Positions 16,906-25,628 of a DNA stretch of 53,248 nucleotides are shown here, piece by piece. The stretch spans positions 1-53,248 of the forward strand of contig NZ_JAFBID010000037.1 of assembly GCF_016811235.1 (NCBI RefSeq), given 5' to 3'. Position numbers and translations under genes: made by a program. A model generated the notes under the pieces. It worked only from the letters and a program-made list of their open reading frames with translations. It did not search any database and had not been told where the DNA came from. The DNA comes from Microvirga arabica (GTDB lineage: Bacteria; Pseudomonadota; Alphaproteobacteria; Rhizobiales; Beijerinckiaceae). Positions within the stretch are counted from its first letter, which is position 1; the number at the start of each line of letters is the position of its first letter.

Positions 16906-17889
16906 ATGGTGCATCGGGCAGTCCTCGGACTTATCGCGTTCGTGATGCTGAGTGGATGCAACACGCAGCAATCAGCTTTTCATCCCGGTGGTCCCCACGC
17001 CGATAGGGTCGAAACGCTGAGCTGGGTTATGTTCATCGGAGGAGGGCTCATCTTCCTCCTGGTGATTGTGCTGACGGCCATCGCGATGTTCGTTGCGCCC
17101 GAACGGCGACAATGGATGACGAACAGGCGCTTCATCATCTGGCTCGGGATCGTCTTTCCGGTCGTCACTCTCACAGCGCTTCTCGTTTATGGCTTCACGG
17201 TTGCCCGGCATCTCGTAACGCCTGGATCGCCTGCCCTGCGTATCGAGGTGGTCGGCGAGATGTGGTGGTGGCGGGTTCATTACTTGGACGCACAAGGCAC
17301 GCCACGCTTGGTGAGCGCCAACGAAATCAGGATCCCAACCGGCAGGCCGATCGAGTTCGTGCTGAAAACCGAGGATGTGATCCACAGCTTCTGGGTGCCG
17401 AGCTTGGCGGGCAAGCTCGATATGATCCCTGGGCGCACGAACGTCTATCGCTTCGCGGCAGATCGCCCTGGCATCTACCGCGGGCAATGTGCCGAATACT
17501 GCGGCGACCAGCATGCGCTCATGGCCTTCTATGTCGTGGCCATGGAGTCGAACGACTTTGAGGCATGGTACGCTGCTCAGATCCAGCCTGCCGCCGAGCC
17601 GGTGGTTACGCAGCTCATCCAAGGCAAGGAGCTGTTCCTGCAGAACGGCTGCGGGGCCTGTCATGTGGTGCGCGGCACGCCTGCGAATGGAGCATTAGGC
17701 CCTGATCTGACCCATGTCGGCAGCCGCCTGTCCATCGCCGCAGGAACGTATCCAACCAATGTAGGCACTCTCGCCGGCTGGATCTCGTCCTCACAGCACC
17801 TGAAGCCCGGCAATCTCATGCCCTCGTTCGGCAACCTGCAGGGCGAGGAGCTTCGCGCCATCGCGGCCTATCTGGAGAGCCTCAAGTGA
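16906..17889 (+). CDS. ctaC: Cytochrome c oxidase subunit II fused to cytochrome c (caa3 type)
   Basis: 327 residues from ATG 16906; an upstream in-frame ATG would overlap the previous gene. A lipobox (LSGC, Cys18) is followed by two membrane helices (about 38-63 and 76-100). The cupredoxin domain holds the CuA ligands His160, Cys195, Glu197, Cys199, His203 and Met206 (CAEYCGDQHALM), and the aromatic EMWWWRVHY electron-entry stretch is at 119-126. A C-terminal haem c domain with CGACH (249-253) and a final NLMPSFGNL Met region completes the caa3 form. It accepts electrons from the upstream cytochromes and passes them to haem a in subunit I. The downstream gene starts within its stop codon. 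Confidence 0.95.
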   Translation: MVHRAVLGLIAFVMLSGCNTQQSAFHPGGPHADRVETLSWVMFIGGGLIFLLVIVLTAIAMFVAPERRQWMTNRRFIIWLGIVFPVVTLTALLVYGFTVARHLVTPGSPALRIEVVGEMWWWRVHYLDAQGTPRLVSANEIRIPTGRPIEFVLKTEDVIHSFWVPSLAGKLDMIPGRTNVYRFAADRPGIYRGQCAEYCGDQHALMAFYVVAMESNDFEAWYAAQIQPAAEPVVTQLIQGKELFLQNGCGACHVVRGTPANGALGPDLTHVGSRLSIAAGTYPTNVGTLAGWISSSQHLKPGNLMPSFGNLQGEELRAIAAYLESLK

Positions 17890-20462
17890 GCGATACGACC
17901 TGGCAAGGCGGAATGGCGGATACCCGCGAGCAGAAAGAGGCTGCTCCGGTTCAGTTTCCCAGCCCGGTGCCGCGGCCTGAAGGTGAGCTTGACGAGCTCA
18001 AGCGGATCTGGCGGGCCCCAAGGGGGATCCACATCCTGTCGGCGGTCAACAACACCTATGTGGGCCTGTGGTACGTTGGTGCTGCCCTGATGTTCTTCGT
18101 GCTGGCCGGGATTCTTGCCACCATCATGCGCACCCAGCTGGCACAGCCGGAGATGCGCCTGGTCGGGCACGAGCTGTACAACCAGCTCTTCACCATGCAC
18201 GGCACGATCATGATGTTTCTCTTCGCCGTGCCCATGGTAGAGGCCTTCGGGGTCTTCCTCCTGCCCAACATGCAGGCCGCACGGGATCTGCCTTTCCCAC
18301 GCCTGTCAGCTTATGCGTTCTGGGCCTATTTCATCGGCGGAACAGCGTTTTTCACCAGCCTGTTCTTCGGCCTTGCACCAAATGGCGGCTGGTTCATGTA
18401 TCCGCCGCTCACGAGTTATGAGTTTTCACCCGGCATCAACGCCGATTTCTGGCTTCTCGGCATCGGCTTTATCGAGATTTCGGCCATTGCCGGCGCCATC
18501 GAGATCATCGTGGGTGTCCTGAAGACGCGCGCACCGGGGCAGAGCCTCGACAAGCTGCCGGTCTATTCCTGGGCCATGCTTATCTTCGCCCTGATGATCG
18601 TTTTCGCGTTTCCGGCGGTTATCCTCGCAACCCTTCTGCTCGAGCTGGAGCGGGCCTTCCACTGGCCCTTCTTCATCGCGGAAAGAGGCGGGGATCCGCT
18701 CCTGTGGCAGCACCTGTTCTGGTTTTTTGGCCATCCGGAGGTCTACGTCATCTTCCTGCCCGCAGCCGGCATGGTGTCAATGATGGTGCCGACAATGGCG
18801 CAGACGCCGCTTGCCGGGTACAGGCTCGTGGTGCTGGCGATCATCGGAACGGGCTTCTTGAGCTTCGGCCTGTGGGTGCACCACATGTTCACCACAGGGC
18901 TTCCGCAAGTCTCGCTCGGTTTCTTCTCGGCAGCCAGCATGGCGGTCGCCATTCCAAGCGGCATCCAGGTCTTTGCGTGGATCTCCACCATCGCGTCCGG
19001 CAAGCTGCAGATGCGAACGCCGACTTACTTTCTCCTTGGCTTCCTGTTCATCTTTACGCTCGGCGGGCTCACGGGCGTCATGGTCGCCATGGTGCCCTTT
19101 GATTGGCAGGCGCATGATACGCACTTCATCGTCGCCCATCTGCATTACGTGCTCATCGGCGGCATGGTGTTTCCGATCTTCGCTGCCTTCTATTATTGGG
19201 CTCCCACTGCCTCGACGCGGCCTTTGTCCGAGCGGCTCGGCAAGTGGTCGTTCTGGTTCATGTTCATTGGCGTGAATGTGACCTTCTTCCCCTTGCATAT
19301 CGTAGGCCTGATGGGCATGCCCCGGCGCAACTATACGTACCTTGCCGAGATGGGGTGGGGCCCCATCAACCTGATCGCGACCATCGGCGCCTACATGATC
19401 GCGATCGGCGTACTGATCTTCCTGATCGATCTCGCCAAGAACTTCCGGCCCTTCCAGGGCGATGCTGGCAACGTGTGGAATGCCGGAACCTTAGAGTGGC
19501 TCCCGAGCGGCAACTATCAGACCCGCTCGATCCCCATTGTTACCAGCCGCGAGCCTCTTTGGGATCAGCCCAACCTGGCGCGGGACGTGGAGGCGGGCCG
19601 CTACTATCTGCCGAATGCTCCGACGGGTGGCCGTGAGACTATCATTACGAGCCCCATTGATGCCCGGCCGCAATATGTGCTGCAGATGCCGGGTCCGAGC
19701 TGGCCGACCGTCCTGGCGGCGGTGTTCACGGCGGCATTCTTCCTGGGCCTGACAGTCAAGCTCTATATTCCAGCCTTCACCTGCGGCGTTTTCGCCGTTG
19801 TCATGGTGATCTGGTGGATGTGGGACACGGATCCGGGACCAAGCTCTCCGTCCGTCGATATCGGCGGCGGCCTTCATTTGCCGACCTATGTTACGGGCCC
19901 GATGAGCCATTCCTATTGGGCGATGATCGTGCTCGAGCTGGTGGCCGGGACCACCTTCGCCTGTCTCCTGTTCTCCTACTTCTTTCTCTGGACTGTGAAC
20001 CCCGAGATGTGGCCGCAGGCAGGCGGGCTGCCGTCGCTCGGCTGGCCTGCCGCGTCAGCCGTGCTCTACATTGTCGGAAGCGCCGCGATGTTCATCGGCG
20101 GGCGCTCCCTTGCCCGTGTGCCCGAGCGGAGCGCATGGCCGATGCGCCTGCTCGCCCTCCTGGCGATCCCGGCCTTCGTGGGAGCCGTGACCCTCGAGAT
20201 CTTCGGACAGCTCTCCACGGGCCTTCGCCCATCGGAGAGCGGCTATGGCGCGGTGGTTTACACCATATCGGCTTGGCAGGGCTTCTTCGCCGCTGTGCTC
20301 GTCATCATGGTGCTCTATACCATCGCGCGCTCTCTGTCCGGCCGACTGAATGGTGTGCGACGGGCCACCTACGACAACACCCAACTTCTGTGGCAGTACG
20401 CGACAGTCCAGGGCCTCATCGGCCTGATTGTCGTCCATGCCTTTCCTCGACTGCTGGGGTAG
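17886..20462 (+). CDS. ctaD: Cytochrome c oxidase subunit I-III fusion
   Basis: 858 residues; the GTG start overlaps the ctaC stop. Proton-pumping terminal oxidase core. Haem and CuB ligands are His105 (MHGTIMMF), His283 with the cross-link Tyr287 (GHPEVYVIF), His332-His333 (HHMFTTG), and His418/His420 (VAHLHYV). About twelve membrane helices form the subunit I part up to about residue 560. The remaining 300 residues are a subunit III-like part with SHSYWAMIVLELVAGTTFAC and several helices ending in WQYATVQGLIGLIVVHAFPR. COX1-COX3 fusions are known in caa3-like oxidases of proteobacteria. No separate ctaE is needed or seen. Confidence 0.95.
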   Translation: MSDTTWQGGMADTREQKEAAPVQFPSPVPRPEGELDELKRIWRAPRGIHILSAVNNTYVGLWYVGAALMFFVLAGILATIMRTQLAQPEMRLVGHELYNQLFTMHGTIMMFLFAVPMVEAFGVFLLPNMQAARDLPFPRLSAYAFWAYFIGGTAFFTSLFFGLAPNGGWFMYPPLTSYEFSPGINADFWLLGIGFIEISAIAGAIEIIVGVLKTRAPGQSLDKLPVYSWAMLIFALMIVFAFPAVILATLLLELERAFHWPFFIAERGGDPLLWQHLFWFFGHPEVYVIFLPAAGMVSMMVPTMAQTPLAGYRLVVLAIIGTGFLSFGLWVHHMFTTGLPQVSLGFFSAASMAVAIPSGIQVFAWISTIASGKLQMRTPTYFLLGFLFIFTLGGLTGVMVAMVPFDWQAHDTHFIVAHLHYVLIGGMVFPIFAAFYYWAPTASTRPLSERLGKWSFWFMFIGVNVTFFPLHIVGLMGMPRRNYTYLAEMGWGPINLIATIGAYMIAIGVLIFLIDLAKNFRPFQGDAGNVWNAGTLEWLPSGNYQTRSIPIVTSREPLWDQPNLARDVEAGRYYLPNAPTGGRETIITSPIDARPQYVLQMPGPSWPTVLAAVFTAAFFLGLTVKLYIPAFTCGVFAVVMVIWWMWDTDPGPSSPSVDIGGGLHLPTYVTGPMSHSYWAMIVLELVAGTTFACLLFSYFFLWTVNPEMWPQAGGLPSLGWPAASAVLYIVGSAAMFIGGRSLARVPERSAWPMRLLALLAIPAFVGAVTLEIFGQLSTGLRPSESGYGAVVYTISAWQGFFAAVLVIMVLYTIARSLSGRLNGVRRATYDNTQLLWQYATVQGLIGLIVVHAFPRLLG

Positions 20463-20467
20463 GCGCG

Positions 20468-20833
20468 ATGGGCGATAACGATTTCATCCGCAAATCGCTG
20501 TTCATGACGGGCGGGCTTCTCGTGTGGGCGGCCCAGTTCACGCTGGTTTATGTGTTCAATTCCCTGGCCTGCGCCCGCCGGTTCGCAGGGATGGAGCTCA
20601 TGGGTATCGGCATCGTCCCGTTTGTCGTGACAGGCATAACGCTGGCCGCACTTCTCGCGACAGCCTTGGTGTTCTTTCTCGCTCTGCGGCGTCGAGGTCC
20701 AGCCTATCACTCGCGGGATGACAAGCCCGTCAATGACTTCATGCGCTATACCACCATGACCATTGCTGGGCTCTCCTTCGTCGCCATCGTCTGGAATGGC
20801 ATCCCGGCCCTGCTGGTGCCGCCATGCGGTTGA
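20468..20833 (+). CDS. Small three-helix membrane protein of the oxidase operon
   Basis: 121 residues from ATG 20468, 5 nt after the oxidase stop. Three hydrophobic segments (16-34, 47-72, 92-118) with a conserved-looking SLACARRF between the first two. The place, directly after a COX1-COX3 fusion and overlapping ctaG, suggests a small oxidase subunit or assembly helper. I do not recognise a named family. Confidence 0.75.
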   Translation: MGDNDFIRKSLFMTGGLLVWAAQFTLVYVFNSLACARRFAGMELMGIGIVPFVVTGITLAALLATALVFFLALRRRGPAYHSRDDKPVNDFMRYTTMTIAGLSFVAIVWNGIPALLVPPCG

Positions 20834-21232
20834 GCTGCCTGGCTCTTCCCCTGCTGATTGTCATTGCCGCCGGTCCTGCGGCCGCCCACGGTGATGGCAA
20901 GCCCATCGGGCCCGATGATCTATGGCACCACTGGACCTTCGACCCCTGGATATGGGTGCCGCTCATCATCGTGGATTGGCTGTATGGACGTGGTGTGTTG
21001 CGCCTATGGAACAGAGCCGGTTGGGGCAGAGGCATTTCGATGCCTCGTGTCGGCGCTTTCATCGGTGGTGAGCTCATCCTCGTGATCTCCCTTGTTTCGC
21101 CCTGGATCCTCTTGGCGAGACCCTCTTCTCGGCGCACATGGCACAGCACACTCTCCTTGTTGCCGTCGCGCCGCCGCTTCTTCTCGCCGGGTTTCCGGGC
21201 GCTGCTTTTCCCTGGGCGCTTCCACGAGGCTT
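20824..21232 (+). pseudogene. ctaG: caa3 oxidase assembly factor CtaG, frameshifted and truncated by an IS6-family element
   Basis: CtaG-type membrane proteins help build the CuB/haem centre of caa3 oxidases. The first 90 codons are typical: signal-like leader, WHHWTFDPWIWVPLIIVDWL, GVLRLWNRAGWGRGISMPRV, GAFIGGELILVISLVSP. After the codon for Pro at 21100-21102 the frame shifts: one extra C there would give SPLDPLGETLFSAHMAQHTL and then LVAVAPPLLLAGFPGAAFPW, exactly the expected CtaG continuation. As it stands the frame reads a basic nonsense tail. The correct frame is then cut off by the IS6-family inverted repeat at 21233, so helices 3 to the end are lost. Overlaps the previous gene by 10 nt. 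Confidence 0.82.
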
Positions 21233-22059
21233 GGCTCCGTCGCAAATCCGAGGCAGGGATGAGAAAGTAGCAGGAGCTTCGTGACGCGCTTATGCGGCGA
21301 GCAAGTCAAAATGTTTGGCGAGCGGCAACTGCTGACTGCAGGCATATTTCGCCTGTTGTTTACGCATCATGTGGATCAACTCGATGCCTCCCAAGATCAC
21401 TCGGGCACTGTCAGCAGACTTGAAGCCGAGCATTGGACGTACGCGGCGTTTGACGGCACGGTGATCCTGCTCAATGCGGTTGTTGAGATATTGACTCTGC
21501 CTGATCCTGATCGGTTTCAGCTTGCATCCTGACTTGTCCTGGAGCCGGTCAGCGGTATCGCAGGACAGGATCGCCTCACGGTTGGTTTGGCTCCCGTCGA
21601 TCACGATCCGCTCGGGGCGACCGTGCCGTTTGAGCGCATTGCGCAGGAACTGCTTGGCAGCAGTGAGGTTACGCCGCTCGCTGAACCAGAACTCAACCGT
21701 GTCGCCGTTGCTGTCGATCGCCCGGTAAAGGTACATCCAACGACCTTTGACCTTGATGTAAGTTTCGTCGATGTGCCACTTGCGGGTGACGACCCTCTTG
21801 CGGGTATTGAAGCGCTGTAGAAGTTCGGGTGAGTACCGGATAACCCATCTGTGAATAGTCGCGTGATCGACTGAGATGCCGCGCTCAGCCATCATCTCCT
21901 CCAAGTTTCGGAGGCTGAGATTGTAAGCCAAATACCACCGGATGCAGAGCAGGATCACTGATCGATCAAAATGCCTGCCCTTGAACATCCCCCGTCTCCG
22001 CTGCTGTGACCGCAGCCACCGTAGCTGAAACTATGAAACAAAATGTTTGCGACGGAACC
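21233..22059 (-). mobile_element. IS6-family insertion sequence, about 827 bp
   Basis: Terminal inverted repeats GGCTCCGTCGCAAA (21233-21246) and its near copy TTTGCGACGGAACC (22046-22059) match the GGxxCTGTxGCAAA type of IS6/IS26 ends. The single transposase gene fills the element. The 8-bp flanks (CGAGGCTT left, TATGGGCG right) differ, so no target duplication remains. That points to a deletion or recombination next to the element, consistent with loss of the 3' part of ctaG. Confidence 0.85.
21290..21988 (-). CDS. IS6-family transposase
   Basis: 232 residues from ATG 21988. DDE enzyme of the IS6/IS26 group: an N-terminal helix-turn-helix region (CIRWYLAYNLSLRNLEEMMA, ATIHRWVIRYSP), the first Asp in WHIDETYIKVKG, the second in IVIDGSQTNREA, and the Glu in NNRIEQDHRAVKRR. 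Length matches IS6 enzymes, and no frameshift is seen, so it may be active. IS6 elements move by replicative cointegrate formation. Confidence 0.92.
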   Translation of the reverse strand: MFKGRHFDRSVILLCIRWYLAYNLSLRNLEEMMAERGISVDHATIHRWVIRYSPELLQRFNTRKRVVTRKWHIDETYIKVKGRWMYLYRAIDSNGDTVEFWFSERRNLTAAKQFLRNALKRHGRPERIVIDGSQTNREAILSCDTADRLQDKSGCKLKPIRIRQSQYLNNRIEQDHRAVKRRVRPMLGFKSADSARVILGGIELIHMMRKQQAKYACSQQLPLAKHFDLLAA

Positions 22060-22080
22060 TATGGGCGTGCAGTACATGCT

Positions 22081-24741
22081 TTAGGCGATCATTTGCCAGT
22101 CGTTAATCGAGACGTGGTCAATCCGCACCAGTTCGGCATCCTTGCGAGTACCATAAACCTCGAAGGTGGATCCTTGGGCCAGATTAAGCTGAGCCTCGTA
22201 GAAGGTGAGCGTTCTGACATCAGATCCCGTAGATCCGAGCTGCTTACCAGCGATCCACGAGGCTGCTGTCGCACCGTTGACGCGGATGCCCATCGGGGAT
22301 GCACCGTCGCTCTCGTCATAATAAGCGACCTGGACTTTGTAGGTGCCTGTCTGTCCCGTGAACGTCCCTTTGGCGGTCGCCTCGACATCCTTGTTCCGGT
22401 TCTCCACCGCTTGCCCACCTTGCGCCGAGCTTAGGCTGATTAAGGTGAATTTGTTGAGTGCAAGCTTTTCCAACTGCGTTGTGCCGACGCTGATCGCCGG
22501 AAACTGACTTGTGGGCGGCGGTGGACTGGTCTCTGGGACATCCTGCACGTTCAGCGTCACGATGCCGGTGGCCCGATCTCCGTCGGTGTCGAAAGCCGTG
22601 TAGCTGAAGCTGTCAGAGCCAAAGAAGTCAATCTTCGGCGTATAGGTGAAGGAGCCATCACCGTTAAGCGCCACAGTACCGCCCTGAGCAGTGGTGATCT
22701 GCCCTGCAACTGCCGCCTTGCCACCGTCCAGAGCCGTGTCGTTGGCCAGAACACCCTGTGCGGCACTAACGGTCAGGACGGTGTCCTCGGTCGCGCTGTA
22801 GGTATCGCTCGCTGCTACGACAGGATTGTCGGCAGGAGGCGTTGGGGTGCTGGCAGGCTCGACCGTGAGCGCATCAACCCGCACAAGCTCGGCATCCTTG
22901 CGGGTGCCATAGATCTCGATGGTGGCTCCCTTTGTCAGCTGAAGTTGCACCTCATAGGAAGTGAGCGTTCTGACATCAGATCCCGTAGATCCGAGCTGCT
23001 TATCAGCGATCCAGGAGGCTGCTGTCGCACCGTTGATCCGGATACCCATCGGAGACGCGCCATCGGTCTCGTCGTAATAGGCTACCTTGACCTTGTAAGT
23101 GCCACTCTCGCCCGTGAACGTCCCCTTGGCTGTGGCCTCAAGATCCTTGTTCCGGTTCTCTACCGCCTGCCCCCCCTGAGCTGAGCTGAGGCTGATGATA
23201 GTGAACCTGTTTAGGGCCAGCGTTTCCAGCTGGGTTGTGCCGAGACCAATCGCCGGAAGCCCGCTTGTGGGCGGCTGCGGGTTTGTGTCCGCGACATCCT
23301 GCACGTTCAGCGTCACGGTGCCACTGTCCCGATCGCCGTCCACATCGACAGCAGTGTAGGTGAAGCTATCTGAGCCGAAGAAGTTGGCTTTTGGCGTGTA
23401 GGTGAAAGAGCCATCCTTGTTGAGCGCCACGGTGCCGCCTTGGACGGTGGTGATCTGCCCCGCAACTGCCGCTTTGCCGCCATCGGAGGCCGTGTCGTTG
23501 GCCAGAACACCTTGGGCCGCTCCAACCGTGAGGACTGCGTCTTCTGTGGCGCTGTAGGTGTCGTCTGCTGCGACCACCGGACTGTCCGTGGTGCTGGGTA
23601 CAGAGGTTGTGCCTGAGGCCATACCGGTGATAGTGTTGCCGGACACCACAGTGCCCGTCGCCCCAGCATCGTCGTTTGTTGGTTCTTCCCGGACTCCATA
23701 GCGGGCGTCAATTGCGCCATCCGAATAGATTTTATTGTTCAGGATCTGCGAGTTGGTTGAATAGTACGTTCGACCGGTCGTGCTATCCGCACGTTGGATG
23801 ATCTGAACTTCATCGTAGGTGTTATGGCCCGCCTGCGAGTTGTTGTAGATGGTGCTGTTCTGAACGGTAGTATCGGTTGACCCCTCGATCCGCACTCCCT
23901 GTCGTTGGTTGCCGTAAACTGTCGCTCCGTCAACGGTGACATCGTCGGCCATCCTGGTGAGAATGCCTTCGCGAGCATTGTTGTAGTACTTGCCTCCGAC
24001 AATCTGGATGTCGCTTGGCCAAGGGATGTTCTCGGAGCCGCGCTGCACAACGACGCCTGCCGAGCCATTGCCATAGGCTTCGTTGTTTGAGAGCAGAAGG
24101 TTGGTCGCCGTAGTCGTAATGTTGAAGCCGTGACGATCGTTGTCGTAAGCAATGTTGTTGCGGTAGACACCGTCAATGATGTAGTCAGCCACAAAGCCAT
24201 CCAAGCCGTTGCCATGCGAGACGCAGTTCTCGATTGTTAGGCGGATGGTCTGTTCGTGCGGGTCAAAGCCGTAGCCGGAACAATCCAGGATCTCCACACC
24301 GGCAACGCGGATGTCGGCGTCCTGCTGAGTGCTGCCAGGACGTACGCCGGTATAAAAGCCGTCGATCTTGCCAGTCGTCTGGTCACGGTTACCGTCAATG
24401 GTCAGGTTCAACAGGCCGGCATCCTTGGTGACCTCGTTGTATGGCGTTCGCACGACACCGGTGATGTCGCCTGACCAACCGTCGGCCACCTTTAGGATCG
24501 TCTGACCCATGCCCGCGCCCTGAAGAATGGTGCCGGTGAGCAGTTTGATGGCTCCATCGCTCTTGTCCCCTGTGCCTGAGACAATGAAAGTGCCAGCCGG
24601 AAGAGTTACGGTGACTGGCCCAGCGGACGGGTTCTTCAGGTACTGGGCATTTGCCGCTCTGATTGCTGCGTTGATGGCTGCAGAATCGTTTGTTGTGTTG
24701 TTGGGTGTAGCACCATAATCCGAGGCGGAGATAGTCGGCAT
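22081..24741 (-). CDS. Mannuronan C5-epimerase-like parallel beta-helix protein with duplicated C-terminal modules
   Basis: 886 residues. Residues 1-380 form a right-handed parallel beta-helix closely resembling the A-module of AlgE-type alginate epimerases, which turn mannuronate into guluronate in the polymer. The catalytic signature YGFDPHEQT (157-165) is present, with NDRHGFNI (Arg203) and a Lys at about 125 in TTGKIDGF as the other expected site residues. There is no Sec signal; AlgE enzymes leave by type I secretion. In place of calcium-binding RTX R-modules, the C-terminal half holds two copies of a unit of about 250 residues. Each unit joins a cadherin/VCBS-like domain (SATEDAVLTV, GVLANDT, GSFTYTPK) to a beta-sandwich module (VENRNKDLEATAKGTFTG, ASPMGIRINGATAASW) of carbohydrate-binding type. 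It lies just beside the IS6 element. Confidence 0.82.
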   Translation of the reverse strand: MPTISASDYGATPNNTTNDSAAINAAIRAANAQYLKNPSAGPVTVTLPAGTFIVSGTGDKSDGAIKLLTGTILQGAGMGQTILKVADGWSGDITGVVRTPYNEVTKDAGLLNLTIDGNRDQTTGKIDGFYTGVRPGSTQQDADIRVAGVEILDCSGYGFDPHEQTIRLTIENCVSHGNGLDGFVADYIIDGVYRNNIAYDNDRHGFNITTTATNLLLSNNEAYGNGSAGVVVQRGSENIPWPSDIQIVGGKYYNNAREGILTRMADDVTVDGATVYGNQRQGVRIEGSTDTTVQNSTIYNNSQAGHNTYDEVQIIQRADSTTGRTYYSTNSQILNNKIYSDGAIDARYGVREEPTNDDAGATGTVVSGNTITGMASGTTSVPSTTDSPVVAADDTYSATEDAVLTVGAAQGVLANDTASDGGKAAVAGQITTVQGGTVALNKDGSFTYTPKANFFGSDSFTYTAVDVDGDRDSGTVTLNVQDVADTNPQPPTSGLPAIGLGTTQLETLALNRFTIISLSSAQGGQAVENRNKDLEATAKGTFTGESGTYKVKVAYYDETDGASPMGIRINGATAASWIADKQLGSTGSDVRTLTSYEVQLQLTKGATIEIYGTRKDAELVRVDALTVEPASTPTPPADNPVVAASDTYSATEDTVLTVSAAQGVLANDTALDGGKAAVAGQITTAQGGTVALNGDGSFTYTPKIDFFGSDSFSYTAFDTDGDRATGIVTLNVQDVPETSPPPPTSQFPAISVGTTQLEKLALNKFTLISLSSAQGGQAVENRNKDVEATAKGTFTGQTGTYKVQVAYYDESDGASPMGIRVNGATAASWIAGKQLGSTGSDVRTLTFYEAQLNLAQGSTFEVYGTRKDAELVRIDHVSINDWQMIA
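22084..23583 (-). repeat. Two tandem copies of a ~750-bp coding unit inside the epimerase gene
   Basis: The units at about 22084-22830 and 22850-23583 encode near-identical protein segments: both contain SAQGGQAVENRNKD, ASPMGIR, NGATAASWIA, KQLGSTGSDVRTLT and YGTRKDAELVR. The period is about 754 bp. It is a recent duplication within the gene and a possible site of unit gain or loss by recombination. Confidence 0.85.
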
Positions 24742-25088
24742 CAGTGGGTTTCCATTTCAGGGTCAGAGCAGTTAGGTATGCAACAATGCGAATGAAGCTT
24801 TGGGACAAAGCTCCTGACACTGAAATTCAAAGCGAGGCGACACGGTGGCAAGCGACTGGCGCAGAAGGATTATCACTCATACGAGTTGGATGCCCGACTG
24901 CCACATCAAAGCCAAGCTTCTCGGGCAGCCAAGCCCCAGCAACTAACCTCATCAACCCCAATTGCGCAGGCGGTACTATGCGCGATCTAGATCGACCGCC
25001 GCTGTCGCAACTCTTTCTCTCCTATCGCGGGCGACCGTGTTGCACGGATCGGTTTGTGAACGCATTCCGCCTATCCCATGCCTTCAGT
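24742..25088. other. Intergenic region containing the outer end of an IS5-type element
   Basis: No gene is supported. The stretch around 25036 (TGTTGCACGGATCGGTT) is nearly the same as that around 52574 (TGTTGCACGGATTGGTT), each located just beyond the stop of an IS5-type transposase, so it probably marks that element's end. Confidence 0.5.
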
Positions 25089-25628
25089 TTAGGTGATGCG
25101 GACTGACTTCGGGCATCCAAGCTCGAGCATGCGGTTCAGGGCAGCAATGGCGATGGCCATCTCCGTCAGGCGACGCCGATCCGTCCGCGAGCGCAGCGCG
25201 TCCCCGGTCACTCGTTTAAGCCAGCTGATGGCCGCCTCGACGAGGGCCCGACGCGTGTACCCGGACCTCGTCTGCCAACCCGTGCGTCCATGCTCCGCGA
25301 TGCTTTGGAGATGCCGATCGCGCTGGGTCGGAGTGCTCTGCGCCGTCTCAGTCAGCACTGCCGTTGATCGTGTCGGAACGAACACGTCAGCATCCGGATA
25401 GCGCTTGGCGATAGTGTCGTAGATGCGAGTCTGATCGTAGGCTCCATCACCGGTAAAGGAGGCGAGTGGACCTGGGATCTGATCGAGCAAGGGCTCGACC
25501 TGCGAGCCATCATCGACCTCGCTGGTCGTCAGTTCCGCCGCGAGGATCTGCCCGGTCTCAGCGCCAACACCGATGTGCAGCTTGCGCCAGGATCGATGTG
25601 TGCGAGTGCCGTGCTTCTCGACCAAACA
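25089..25628 (-). pseudogene. IS5-family transposase, N-terminal part lost at the Tn3 insertion
   Basis: The C-terminal 180 or so codons of an IS5/IS427-group DDE transposase: KLHIGVGAETGQILAAEL, a conserved Asp in GDGAYDQTRIYD, RRALVEAAISWLKR with the Glu, and ALNRMLELGCPKSVRI at the end. At 25628 the frame runs straight into the terminal repeat of the Tn3 element, so the first part of the gene is missing. I cannot find the missing half in the window. A second, diverged copy lies at 52632-53171. Confidence 0.88.
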
